Origin: Chryseolinea sp. H1M3-3
GTDB lineage: Bacteria; Bacteroidota; Bacteroidia; Cytophagales; Cyclobacteriaceae
Length of the DNA: 64,000 bases
Reading direction: 5' to 3'
Assembly: GCF_029360725.1 (NCBI RefSeq)
Contig: NZ_JARKMY010000006.1
Span: 55,074 to 119,073 of the forward strand
Below the pieces are notes generated by a model. That model worked only from the letters and a program-made list of their open reading frames with translations, ran no database searches and was not told where the DNA came from. Numbering within the stretch: the first letter of the stretch is position 1; each line of letters begins with the position of its first letter. This document shows, one piece after another, positions 47,809 through 56,537 of the stretch. Position numbers and translations under genes: made by a program.

Positions 47809-49221
47809 TTAGTAATACCTGTAAGGAGCAGTCACAGTTTCTAACGACGAAAAGGTATGAAATAGTGTTTGCCCCTTTTTGGCCGTGTAAGTGAAGTTAT
47901 AGTCGATATTCCGTTGATTATGGCTTTGTAAGGTAAACTTGACCGGATTGATGCCTTCCTTAAGTGGCGCACGCGAATAAAAAATACTGTGTGGAAGTGT
48001 CTGCCAATTTCGGGTGTCGGCTTTTTCTGTGATGGCATTTACAATTCCGATGACGGCCCCCAGACGCTCATCTTCCTTTCTAAGAGAATGTTCCGTTGCC
48101 TTTTTCAATGCGGCACGAAGCAGGCCCTTGCCAAACTCCTGCAACATCCGTTGTCTCAAACTATGAAAGGCTATCTTATTGATATCTTCAGCCAACTCCA
48201 AAGAATATTCCATGGAATCAACTTGCAAATGCGCCGTATGAAAATATAAACCGCGTTCGCGGTATCGCGGGAACGCAACCCTGAATACTTCGAGCTTCGA
48301 CAAGTCTGCGCGATCCTTGGATTCATGCACGGCAAACGAAAAATTCAATCCCATGTCCGCGTTCGCAAAAACCATCGTATTACCATCGCCAGGATGAATG
48401 ACGAAATTAATACTCCACTCATCTTTTACAGGACCCAGACCGTTGTGCCAGAAAAAAACTAACTCGGCGTCTGGCTTGCTCACTGTAAAATCGTGCATTT
48501 CAAATTTTGTTTTAAACTGCTCGAACTCATCTTTAAAGCCAGTCCACGATGCCGTATTTAAAAGATCTTTTTTTAACTGAAGCGGTACCCGCATGCCAAA
48601 CAGTTTAGCATATTCGTTTTCGTACACTTCAACCGCATTGCGATAAGCGATAAATGCATTATTATAGTCTTGCGTAGATTGATAAATAATTCCCATGAGG
48701 GTATGGACGAATGCGTCCCTCTGGAATTTTTCTTCCGAAACATACTTATCATTCAGTTGATTGAGACGAATATTCAGCCGCCGGCATTCCACCAATGCTT
48801 CCTCCGGTTTATTCATTTTGATGAAGTTAATTGCCTTAAAATATAACACCATCAGATGTTCATGATCTTCACCCCGATAGGATGTTACATTTGGGTTGCT
48901 GAAGTATGCAGTGGCTTCGGCAACGTAGTTGATGTGATAATCCTCTCCAAAGAGAAACGCCTTTTCAAAATACGTATTACTCTCCTCATATTCACCCAGA
49001 ATAGAAAGTAATAATCCCTTGTTTACATTATAAAGAAATTTTGTTTTGCCTTCGCCTTCACGCTCTCTTTTCTTTAGGGTCTCCAGTGCTTTTGTTAAAT
49101 CACCTTGCTCAAACTCTTTATTGAAATCAAAATGACTTTGATAATACGTGGCACAGGCGCTCACGACTAATGCAACAGCACAGAGGCTAAAAAAATAAAC
49201 GCATTTTGTAAGCGAGGGCAT
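47809..49221 (-). CDS. TPR-containing lipoprotein, COG3014-like
   Basis: 470 aa from the ATG at 49219-49221, two bases after the LpoB stop; the GTG before it is less likely. A lipoprotein signal ends at C23 (ALVVSACATYY). The N-terminal half holds TPR-like helices, for example LYNVNKGLLLSILGEYEESNT and EEALVECRRLNIRLNQLND, and the C-terminal half is beta-rich. This fits COG3014, whose members are often next to LpoB-like genes. It likely sits at the outer membrane facing the periplasm. The function is unproven; peptidoglycan-synthesis control is suggested by the neighbour. Confidence 0.75.
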   Translation of the reverse strand: MPSLTKCVYFFSLCAVALVVSACATYYQSHFDFNKEFEQGDLTKALETLKKREREGEGKTKFLYNVNKGLLLSILGEYEESNTYFEKAFLFGEDYHINYVAEATAYFSNPNVTSYRGEDHEHLMVLYFKAINFIKMNKPEEALVECRRLNIRLNQLNDKYVSEEKFQRDAFVHTLMGIIYQSTQDYNNAFIAYRNAVEVYENEYAKLFGMRVPLQLKKDLLNTASWTGFKDEFEQFKTKFEMHDFTVSKPDAELVFFWHNGLGPVKDEWSINFVIHPGDGNTMVFANADMGLNFSFAVHESKDRADLSKLEVFRVAFPRYRERGLYFHTAHLQVDSMEYSLELAEDINKIAFHSLRQRMLQEFGKGLLRAALKKATEHSLRKEDERLGAVIGIVNAITEKADTRNWQTLPHSIFYSRAPLKEGINPVKFTLQSHNQRNIDYNFTYTAKKGQTLFHTFSSLETVTAPYRYY

Positions 49222-49223
49222 CA

Positions 49224-49799
49224 CTAATTTTTAACAAACTTTTTAATCTCGTGCTGACCGTACCAAACGCGTTTATTTGTTTCAATATCGGTTAAGAAGA
49301 GCGTTGTGATATAGTTTACAACCCGTTTCTTATTGTAGGTATCAGTTTCAGAAGTCATCTCACCAAACAGCATCACGTCTGCTCCCGTCTCTTTTCCCCA
49401 TCGCGCCATAGTTGCTGGGTCGGCGAAGTCCTGCTGTTCCGCACGTTCTTGTCTCAGTTTATCACGAAACTCGTCTGACTCCACCAAGTCCGCAAAATTG
49501 GAATTATAGATTGCCATTTCGAATTTCTTGATGTAGTTGGCAGCATCAATATGCTCGCTGGTCTTATTCTTGATTATACCAACGATGATGGTAGGCTTTT
49601 TCCCATTCTCCTGAGAATACTCTTTAAATCTTTCAGAGGTAAACAGTTCATTAATCATTTTTTCCGCTACCATTCTGGAGTCAGAATCATTCCACCGTCC
49701 GCTTAAATCAATTTGTGTGTCGGGACTAATGCGTGTAACACTACGCTGGCAAGACACGGAGATAATCAGTATTAAAACTATCCAGGATAATTTTTTCAT
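49224..49799 (-). CDS. LpoB-like penicillin-binding-protein activator lipoprotein
   Basis: 191 aa. A lipoprotein signal ends at C17 (LILIISVSCQRS). The LpoB pattern follows: QIDLSGRWNDSDSRMVAEKMI at about 30-50, PTIIVGIIKNKTSEHID, KFEMAIYNS and a C-terminal DVMLFGEMTS and YITTLFLTDIET. Proteobacterial LpoB activates a class A penicillin-binding protein from the outer membrane. It lies directly upstream of the COG3014-like gene with a 2-base gap. In Bacteroidota the target PBP is not known to me. Confidence 0.8.
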   Translation of the reverse strand: MKKLSWIVLILIISVSCQRSVTRISPDTQIDLSGRWNDSDSRMVAEKMINELFTSERFKEYSQENGKKPTIIVGIIKNKTSEHIDAANYIKKFEMAIYNSNFADLVESDEFRDKLRQERAEQQDFADPATMARWGKETGADVMLFGEMTSETDTYNKKRVVNYITTLFLTDIETNKRVWYGQHEIKKFVKN

Positions 49800-49976
49800 G
49801 TATTTTTTTATTTACGAGATACGATACTAACTGTTGACGCCGAACAAGCCGCTTGTAGCGGGATGATGAAATGGCTTCGGCTTCGCATGTAGATGTTATT
49901 CAATGTAGGTAGATAAATCCAAAAATCCTGCCGAAACAAAAGTGCCTCAAGCATTCATTTTGGAGTACTTTACGGA

Positions 49977-50630
49977 TCAAAGGTCTTTTAGTTGCCTAAT
50001 TGTTTCAGTGGGGTTATCAGAATTGAATACAAAGTTGCCGGCAACAAGAATATCCACACCAACATCAAGCAGTCGTCGGGAATTTTGCAGGCTAACTCCC
50101 CCATCAACTTCGATCTTGGCGCCAGATTTATTTTGTGTTATTAATTCCTTTAACTGTGCTACTTTTTGGAAAGTATGTTCAAGAAATTTTTGGCCGCCAA
50201 AGCCTGGGTTCACAGACATGACGATAACAAGGTCCAATTCGGCAATGACATTTTCCAAATCGAAGATCGGGGTATGTGGATTAATAGCGACGCCTGCTTT
50301 ACAACCCAGCGATTTGATCTGCGATATGTTTCGCTGAAGATGATGGCAAACTTCGACATGAACGGAAATATGGTCAGCACCAGCCTTTCTAAATGCCTCC
50401 ACGTGGTGTTCCGGATTCACAATCATGAGGTGCACATCCAATGGTTTTTTTGCATGCCGTTTAATCGCCTCTACTACCGGAATTCCTAATGAAAAATTGG
50501 GAACAAATGTTCCGTCCATCACATCAACGTGAATCCAATCCGCCTGGCTGTTGTTGATCATTTTCACTTCACGTTCAAGGTTTGCAAAATCTGCGGCAAG
50601 TATAGAGGGTGCGACTAAGTGATTGGACAT
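49977..50630 (-). CDS. rpe: Ribulose-phosphate 3-epimerase
   Basis: 217 aa, normal length. Motifs are VAPSILAADFANLEREVKM (1st strand), DWIHVDVMDGTFVPNFSLG with the catalytic aspartate near 37, PLDVHLMIVNPEHHVEAF with a metal ligand near 66, MSVNPGFGGQKF and EVDGGVS near 175. It interconverts ribulose 5-phosphate and xylulose 5-phosphate in the pentose phosphate pathway. It stands apart from the genes on either side: 177 bp separate it from lpoB, and the pseudogene lies on its upstream side. Confidence 0.95.
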   Translation of the reverse strand: MSNHLVAPSILAADFANLEREVKMINNSQADWIHVDVMDGTFVPNFSLGIPVVEAIKRHAKKPLDVHLMIVNPEHHVEAFRKAGADHISVHVEVCHHLQRNISQIKSLGCKAGVAINPHTPIFDLENVIAELDLVIVMSVNPGFGGQKFLEHTFQKVAQLKELITQNKSGAKIEVDGGVSLQNSRRLLDVGVDILVAGNFVFNSDNPTETIRQLKDL

Positions 50631-50743
50631 GTTGTGTTTTAGCTTACAGTCTTAAGCCGTGGGGCTGTGGGTTGAGGACGAAATTATATTTCCAAGTTTA
50701 AAAATACAGGAAAGTTTGAAAAAGCTTATACAGTGATTAAAAT

Positions 50744-51281
50744 CTAATCCAGCAAGTATTTGTAATAACCCGCGAATCCCGGACGATAGAATAGAAATCC
50801 CTGGTCTCAAAATACTCCGCGTGCACGCCGTTTACATTGTCATAGCCGACATTTTTTAACACCAGCTTCGTACGCATAATATGGTAATATTGTGAAGCTA
50901 CTAGAATAGCGTTCACGTTAAAATTTAATCGCTTAAAATTTCCGGCCGTTGCTTTTGTGGTATTACCTCGTTGTCAACGATCACCCTGTCGTGGAGCCCA
51001 CCATTTTCAACTAAGTATTCGGCCATTTTGTTCCTTCATAAAATCCCTCCTGGCCTAGTCCACCGCTGACAAAAATTAAATGAATAATCATTGTACAATT
51101 CATGGCCTTTATCAAGCCTTCGTCTTAACCTTTCCGATAAACTACTATCGCGGTTGACTTTATTCCTAAAATGATGCAGACATCGCTTTTTACACGCTCA
51201 TCATGCAATCCATCAAACACAATTAAAATGTATGGAAACAAACGATTAGAAATGCATTCTATCCTTGACGATTTTCAGCAT
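50744..51281 (-). pseudogene. Frameshifted remnant of an ElyC/SanA/YdcF (DUF218) family gene
   Basis: Not one open frame, but pieces in shifting minus-strand frames keep the family order. They are DERVKSDVCIILG, then KVNRDSSLSERLRRRLDKG, then IFVSGGLGQEGFYEGTK, MAEYLVENGGLHDRVIVDNE, GNTTKATAGNF, NAILVASQYYHIMRTKLVL, GVHAEYFETRDFYSIVR, and a last shifted REFAGYYKYLLD with the stop at 50744. These match the DUF218 pattern of the cell-envelope proteins ElyC, SanA and YdcF. At least four single-base frameshifts separate them, so the gene is dead. The ATG used as left bound (51279-51281) is a guess. Confidence 0.85.
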
Positions 51282-51301
51282 TTCGTGGGAGTCATGCATG
51301 T

Positions 51302-52927
51302 TTAGACTTTGATCATTCTAAACGTAAACTTTCTATCGCCCCATAAAATCCGCATAAAATATAACCCTGCCGGCAAGCCTGTAACGTTCGAGGTATACGT
51401 CCGGTTTAGCCACGAAAAGTTAACATCAGCTTGATAAACAGTTTGACCCTGTGCTGTTAAAACCTCTACCTTGCATGAACCAACCTGGCCGGGGTCATTG
51501 GGCTTAATTGTAATAGTATCTTTGGTAATAGGGTTGGGATAAATCTCAAAGATGTTTTCCTGATGTGAATCTTCCACATAGTTAACAACGGCCTTAAAAT
51601 TAGGAATGCCGTAGCCCAAAAATTTGTCAGGGTTATTGGCTTGGGAAGCCGATTTGCGGATAGCCTCTATAACCTCAATATTCGTGAGATTAGGATATCG
51701 CTGCCACACGCCTGCGGCCAAACTTGTTATCAACGGTGCGGCTAGTGATGTACCTGAGGCTGTGCCCAAGGTGCCGTTCGGTCTGATCACGCTGGTATTT
51801 ACTCCTAAAGCAGCGACATCAGGTTTGATCCTGCCATCAGCGGATGGGCCTATGGAGCTTGAGCCAGAGCGTTGTCCTGCGCTATTTACATTGGCAATCG
51901 CCAACACGTCTTTCGCATCTGCCGGCGCTGTAATAATCTGCCATGAAATCCCTCCTTCGTTTCCTGCACTGCAAACAACGATGACACCCTTGTCGGCCAA
52001 CCTCTGCGCAGCGCGACTAACGATGGTAGTTTTTCCATCCATAGCACCTTTTTCATAATCCATAGAGGTGTAGTCAAAGTCATAATATCCCAAGGAAGAA
52101 TTTACAACATCAACGCCTGCACTATCAGCGCGCTCCGCAGCAAATAACCAATTGTATTCTTCTATGCGGTACTCACTACCAACATCCTCCGTGACGAAAA
52201 GCTGATAGTCAGCATCGTACGATCCGCCAGAATAAAAACCATCCTGGTAGGCAGCAATAACTGAAAACACCTCCGTGCCGTGTTCATCGTACTGAAAAAC
52301 GTTTTTACTATTCGTGACAAAATCCTTCGAAGCTGAAAGATTAATTCTGTTCTCATCGAAGATGTGCTGAAAAGGCGGGGCTGTATTGACTCCAAGAAAG
52401 CCGCCATCAAAAATCCCGATTAAAATATTATCACCTTCATATCCGGCGGCATGCATTTCGTCCAAACCTATCATTTGCAACTGTGCTTTCGTAGAAGATG
52501 CGGTCTTTAACTCTTTTGTCTTTAAATCAACATGCTTCCGGCCCTCCACTAATAATCGCTCATATGGTGCAACAAATTCTACCCGATCAACAAAAGAAAG
52601 ATTCTCAATTGCAGGGATTGATGAAGCATCACATTGCACCAATACACCATTCATCCATTTCGTCGTAAAGAAAGTGTTTATACCAAGGTCACGAACACCT
52701 TTTACATAATTTGGGTTAACGGGCAAGTCCATCTCTGAAACAGAAATTGCCTGACGAATCCGGCGATCGACCGCACGTTGTGACAAAAAATCTAATGGCT
52801 TATTGACGGTGAAAGTCGTCCCGGCCTTGTCTTTGAAAAAGACAATATAACGGTTGACCTGAGCCAATCCTACAGAAGCTGCAGCGAACAAAAAAATCAC
52901 TACCAGTTTACCACTATTCCACACCAT
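51302..52927 (-). CDS. T9SS-exported subtilisin-like S8 serine peptidase
   Basis: 541 aa from the ATG at 52925-52927, which starts the signal peptide (LVVIFLFAAASVGLAQ); an upstream GTG would add a polar stretch. The S8 triad is visible: Asp in IGIFDGGF near 174, His in YDEHGTEVF near 214 and Ser in SGTSLAAP near 394. A type A sorting domain (IYPNP...GLYFMRI) ends the protein. It should be a secreted or surface-bound endopeptidase. The ATG lies 14 bp inside the 3' end of the upstream lipoprotein gene, suggesting coupled translation. Confidence 0.9.
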   Translation of the reverse strand: MVWNSGKLVVIFLFAAASVGLAQVNRYIVFFKDKAGTTFTVNKPLDFLSQRAVDRRIRQAISVSEMDLPVNPNYVKGVRDLGINTFFTTKWMNGVLVQCDASSIPAIENLSFVDRVEFVAPYERLLVEGRKHVDLKTKELKTASSTKAQLQMIGLDEMHAAGYEGDNILIGIFDGGFLGVNTAPPFQHIFDENRINLSASKDFVTNSKNVFQYDEHGTEVFSVIAAYQDGFYSGGSYDADYQLFVTEDVGSEYRIEEYNWLFAAERADSAGVDVVNSSLGYYDFDYTSMDYEKGAMDGKTTIVSRAAQRLADKGVIVVCSAGNEGGISWQIITAPADAKDVLAIANVNSAGQRSGSSSIGPSADGRIKPDVAALGVNTSVIRPNGTLGTASGTSLAAPLITSLAAGVWQRYPNLTNIEVIEAIRKSASQANNPDKFLGYGIPNFKAVVNYVEDSHQENIFEIYPNPITKDTITIKPNDPGQVGSCKVEVLTAQGQTVYQADVNFSWLNRTYTSNVTGLPAGLYFMRILWGDRKFTFRMIKV

Positions 52928-53606
52928 GTGATTTGATGGTTTGCGTATAAATGACCCCACTCTCCACTTGCTGCTGACCGAGGCAAGAGCCTACGGAACA
53001 ATAATTCAAAAACTTAATTTCGCGGGAAACAAGGCCTACATGTCGCGCATAGATTTCCTTTCGCTGATCCAACGTGACCACAAAATCCTCGTTGTCATTT
53101 TGATTGATCACGATGCAATCATCATACGTTTTTCCGTTTGTCTCAAAGGATGTCTTCACCTCTTCGATGGTGTAAATATCTTCACCGTTTGCATTAAATT
53201 GGTTTCCATCCCATTCCAAATTTTTTGCTACGGGCAGTTTAATTTTTAGAAAGGGGATATTTTCTTCATTCACCACAACCTCGCGACTACCTATTCTCAC
53301 TGACCATGTATCGATGTATGAGAACTCAGCTTCACCCTCCGCACGTTTACTTCGGTACATCACATATGAATAATCGCCTTCCGCATTTTTAAACGAATCA
53401 GCTACCAATACCTTTAGTTCGTAAATTTCGCTTTGTGGTACGCCCAACGTATATTCCGTTTCATTCACTTCATAGATTTGAAATACTCCCTTTCGGATAG
53501 GAAAATAGTCTTTACCGGTATCAAAAGATGGGTTTTCATCTGAAGAATCACATGAGACAACAGCTATTGATAGAATTGCGATCAAATATTTCAAAAAATG
53601 CTTCAC
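52914..53606 (-). CDS. Lipoprotein of unknown function
   Basis: 230 aa, GTG start (53604-53606). A lipoprotein signal ends at C19 (LSIAVVSCDSSDENP), with the Ser/Asp/Glu-rich residues after the cysteine that Bacteroidota use for surface lipoproteins. The mature part is beta-rich (YFPIRKGVFQIYEVNETEY, YSYVMYRSKRAEG). I recognise no family. It is directly upstream of and overlapping the S8 peptidase gene, so a joint role such as inhibitor, chaperone or substrate is plausible but unproven. It is divergent from the TrpF-like gene. Confidence 0.75.
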   Translation of the reverse strand: MKHFLKYLIAILSIAVVSCDSSDENPSFDTGKDYFPIRKGVFQIYEVNETEYTLGVPQSEIYELKVLVADSFKNAEGDYSYVMYRSKRAEGEAEFSYIDTWSVRIGSREVVVNEENIPFLKIKLPVAKNLEWDGNQFNANGEDIYTIEEVKTSFETNGKTYDDCIVINQNDNEDFVVTLDQRKEIYARHVGLVSREIKFLNYCSVGSCLGQQQVESGVIYTQTIKSHGVE

Positions 53607-53631
53607 CGATAATTTGTTTTTCTTCTAATTG

Positions 53632-53649
53632 GCCTGCCCCGCGGCGGGC
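53632..53649. repeat. GC-rich hairpin between divergent genes
   Basis: GCCTGCC and GGCGGGC form a 7 bp stem (one G-T pair) with a CCGC loop in an AT-rich gap between the lipoprotein and TrpF-like genes. It could be a REP-like element or regulatory hairpin; no U-tract makes a terminator unlikely. Confidence 0.4.
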
Positions 53650-53717
53650 TTACGTGAATCCAACCAACAGTTTGAACGTAAGCCTTACAAAGTTATTTTT
53701 TCTTACACACTAAAACT

Positions 53718-54266
53718 ATGCCCCTTAAAACATTCGTAAAAGTTGGAAGCATTACAAACCTTACCGACGCACGCTATTGTGCTGGTATGGGTGTTGATAT
53801 GCTTGGATTTCGCACTGTAGAAGGACAGCAAAATTACATCGGACCATCAAAATTTCAGGAAATTCGTGGCTGGATTACCGGGCCGTTGATTGTTGCTGAG
53901 ATCTATGGATTGACCAATGCCGATGAATTAACTGCTATCATTGAAAACTACAAACCAGATTACCTCGCCTTGGGAACAGCTGAATTGGAATACCTATCCT
54001 TCATGCCCCTCCCCTTTTTACTTAAAATTGACGAATCCACCCAAACGAAAAATCTTCCGTTTGCCCCGGCCTATTTCATCAGCGAAAAACCATTTGAATC
54101 TTCCCTTCCGCTGCTGGTTGGAATACAAAACATAACAGACGTAAATATGGCGCTCACCGATTCGCGGGTAAGCGGAATTGTGCTGCAAGGTGGCCTTGAA
54201 CTCAAGCCCGGGCTAAAGGATATTGAAGTCATGCACGAGGTTCTTGAATCATTGGATGAAGATTGA
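53718..54266 (+). CDS. TrpF-like beta/alpha-barrel protein without the catalytic cysteine
   Basis: 182 aa. The start resembles phosphoribosylanthranilate isomerase (FVKVGSITNLTDARYCAGMGVDMLGF against VKICGIT...DA...GAD.LGF), and GIVLQGGLELKPGLKD matches the family's end (SGVE..PG.KD). The catalytic Cys of KICG is replaced, giving KVGS, and the phosphate-binding GG region reads LLVGIQNITD. It is probably not a working isomerase. No other trp gene is near. It may bind a phosphorylated ligand. Confidence 0.75.
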   Translation: MPLKTFVKVGSITNLTDARYCAGMGVDMLGFRTVEGQQNYIGPSKFQEIRGWITGPLIVAEIYGLTNADELTAIIENYKPDYLALGTAELEYLSFMPLPFLLKIDESTQTKNLPFAPAYFISEKPFESSLPLLVGIQNITDVNMALTDSRVSGIVLQGGLELKPGLKDIEVMHEVLESLDED

Positions 54267-54585
54267 ATGACCGCATATAAAATTGCCTGATTGCGCAGTT
54301 AAAAATTACGTTGTTGTTACTCGCTTTATGAAATCTATCATGTTAGATTCGTATTAATCAATCTGTGTAAAAAAGTGTTTATGAAACGAAACACATGTCA
54401 CAAGGCTGTGAGAAAATGTGATGCATATTCCAATTCCGGGCTCATAATTCTATACAGGACGCACGCATGTGAATGGTCGAATACCACTTGAAATGCGGCC
54501 GTCTTGTTAGTTCGTGTGGTTCGCAATTCAGTTAAAAAACTTTTATCCGAAAATGTATACGGAACACATTAAACCTTAACATTTC
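54267..54585. other. Gene-free stretch, nothing recognised
   Basis: No gene, terminator or convincing promoter is seen. There is only a small inverted repeat TCACA-AGGC-TGTGA at 54398-54411, which could be an operator or chance. Confidence 0.4.
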
Positions 54586-56448
54586 ATGAAAAAAATCTCC
54601 TTATTTATTCTTGGGTTTTTCATAACGACATGTCTACCAGCACAAATATTTAATGCTCGCCCTGAAGGCACACAAAAGCCAGTCTTACATGGTAACGAAT
54701 GGATGGCTATCACTGGAAAACCTTTAGCAGCTACGGCAGGCGCTATGATTTTTCAAAAAGGCGGGAATGCTGTTGATGCAGCATGTGCTATGGTCGCGGC
54801 AACTTGTACGATGTGGGACGTGCTCAGTTGGGGCGGTGAAACGCAAGCCTTGATTTATAACCCCAAGACGGGCAAAGTCATCGCCATCAATGCCCTGGGC
54901 GTGGCACCTACAGGAGCAACGCCGGAATTTTTTAAGAGTAAAGGAATGAATTTTCCTCCCGAGTATGGGCCGTTGGCTGCAGTTACCCCGGGTACGCCGG
55001 GTGGAATTTGTACCATGCTGGCAGAATACGGAAAATTAAGTCTGAAAGAGGTGCTAGCGCCAGCAATGAAATTGGCCGAAGGTTATGCAATAGAAGCACA
55101 AACCGCGAACAGTATGGAACGCGGCAAAGACATGATTAAGCAATGGCCTTATTCGAAGGCAGTATTTCTTCCACACACTGGCGAACAACGTGAGGCACCG
55201 GAAGCCGGCGAAATTTTCAAACAAGCCGATTTATTAGAGACCTTGAAGAAGATGGTTGAAGCCGAACAGCAGGCACTAAAAAAAGGAAAGAGCAGAAAAG
55301 AGGCTATTTATGCTGCCAATGACAGGTTTTATAAAGGTGATATCGCAAAAGAATTTGTCCGTGGTTGTCAGGAACAGGGAGGTTTAATTACTTCGGCCGA
55401 TCTGGCGCAATGGAAAGTTAAAATTGAAGAGCCGCTAAAAGTTAATTACAAAGGTATCGATGTTTATAAACTATCTCAATGGACGCAGGGTCCTATGATG
55501 TTGCAAGCCCTCAACATACTTGAAAACTTTGATCTCAAGAGCATGGGATACAACTCTACAAAATATATTCATACGTTATATCAAACAATGAACTTAACAT
55601 TTGCTGACCGTGATTTTTACTACGGAGATCCCGCCGTCTCTCCCGAGGAACCTATCAAAGGTTTGTTATCAAAGGAATATGCCAAAGAGAGAGCGAAGTC
55701 AATCAATCAAACCAAGAACGATGCAAAGGCTTCACCTGGCGATCCCTATCCATTTGAAGGAAAAGTGAATCCTTACCAGGATTTTTTAAAGCAATGGACG
55801 CAGACATCATCCCAAAGACCGGCGAGCCCAATGGACGAGAAGTACCTTCAAAATTTTTGGCTTGGTACAACTTCGGTCGAAGCTGCCGATAAGGAAGGGT
55901 GGGTTGTATCCATTACGCCAAGTGGCGGATGGATGCCCGCCTGCATAGCTGGAAAAACTGGTGTAGGAATGAGTCAACGCATGCAAAGCTTTGTTACTGA
56001 TCCAAAATTAAATCCCTTCAACGTAGTGGCTCCTGGCAAACAGCCACGTGTCACCCTCACGCCTACGCTTGCCTTGAAAGACGGAAAACCTTTTCTATCA
56101 TTTGCCGTGCAGGGCGGCGACTCTCAGGACCAGAACCTATTGCAGTTTTTTCTAAATGTGGTTGAATTCGGAATGAATGTTCAGGAAGCTGCAGAAGCAC
56201 CAAACATAAACAGTTACCAATTGTATCTCTCTTTGGGCGATGAAAATCGGAAGCCCCAGCCTGGAGCGATCCTGCTGCATTCAAGCACACCGGGATTTAT
56301 TCGAAAGGAATTATTCAACATGGGCTATAAATTATCCTTTGATGAACGTACATCAGGTCCTATCAATGCAATTTATTTTGACTGGAAGCATGGTTCTTTC
56401 TGGGGAGGTTCCAGCAATCACGGAGAAGATTATGGGATTGGATGGTGA
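54586..56448 (+). CDS. Secreted gamma-glutamyltransferase-like Ntn hydrolase
   Basis: 620 aa. A signal peptide covers 1-19 (LFILGFFITTCLPAQ). The GGT fold is indicated by KGGNAVDAACAMVAATCTMW (about 57-76), GPLAAVTPGTPGG near 126-138 and the C-terminal VAPGKQPRVTLTPTLA. The likely autoprocessing site is GTTSVEA with Thr428, where typical GGTs have TTHYS; the His-Tyr-Ser is changed to Ser-Val-Glu. It probably matures into two chains but may use a substrate other than glutathione. A small secreted protein follows 89 bp downstream on the same strand. Confidence 0.8.
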   Translation: MKKISLFILGFFITTCLPAQIFNARPEGTQKPVLHGNEWMAITGKPLAATAGAMIFQKGGNAVDAACAMVAATCTMWDVLSWGGETQALIYNPKTGKVIAINALGVAPTGATPEFFKSKGMNFPPEYGPLAAVTPGTPGGICTMLAEYGKLSLKEVLAPAMKLAEGYAIEAQTANSMERGKDMIKQWPYSKAVFLPHTGEQREAPEAGEIFKQADLLETLKKMVEAEQQALKKGKSRKEAIYAANDRFYKGDIAKEFVRGCQEQGGLITSADLAQWKVKIEEPLKVNYKGIDVYKLSQWTQGPMMLQALNILENFDLKSMGYNSTKYIHTLYQTMNLTFADRDFYYGDPAVSPEEPIKGLLSKEYAKERAKSINQTKNDAKASPGDPYPFEGKVNPYQDFLKQWTQTSSQRPASPMDEKYLQNFWLGTTSVEAADKEGWVVSITPSGGWMPACIAGKTGVGMSQRMQSFVTDPKLNPFNVVAPGKQPRVTLTPTLALKDGKPFLSFAVQGGDSQDQNLLQFFLNVVEFGMNVQEAAEAPNINSYQLYLSLGDENRKPQPGAILLHSSTPGFIRKELFNMGYKLSFDERTSGPINAIYFDWKHGSFWGGSSNHGEDYGIGW

Positions 56449-56537
56449 TTCGGAACCAAAATACCTTTATTGGCGGATCGCTGATGAATGAAGTACAATA
56501 GCAAACAACAAAAAAAACACCCTAATACATTTTACTT

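Noticed and set aside
54398..54411. Inverted repeat TCACA-AGGC-TGTGA as a regulatory operator
   Set aside because: Arms are only 5 bp and no regulator or second copy is seen; could be chance.
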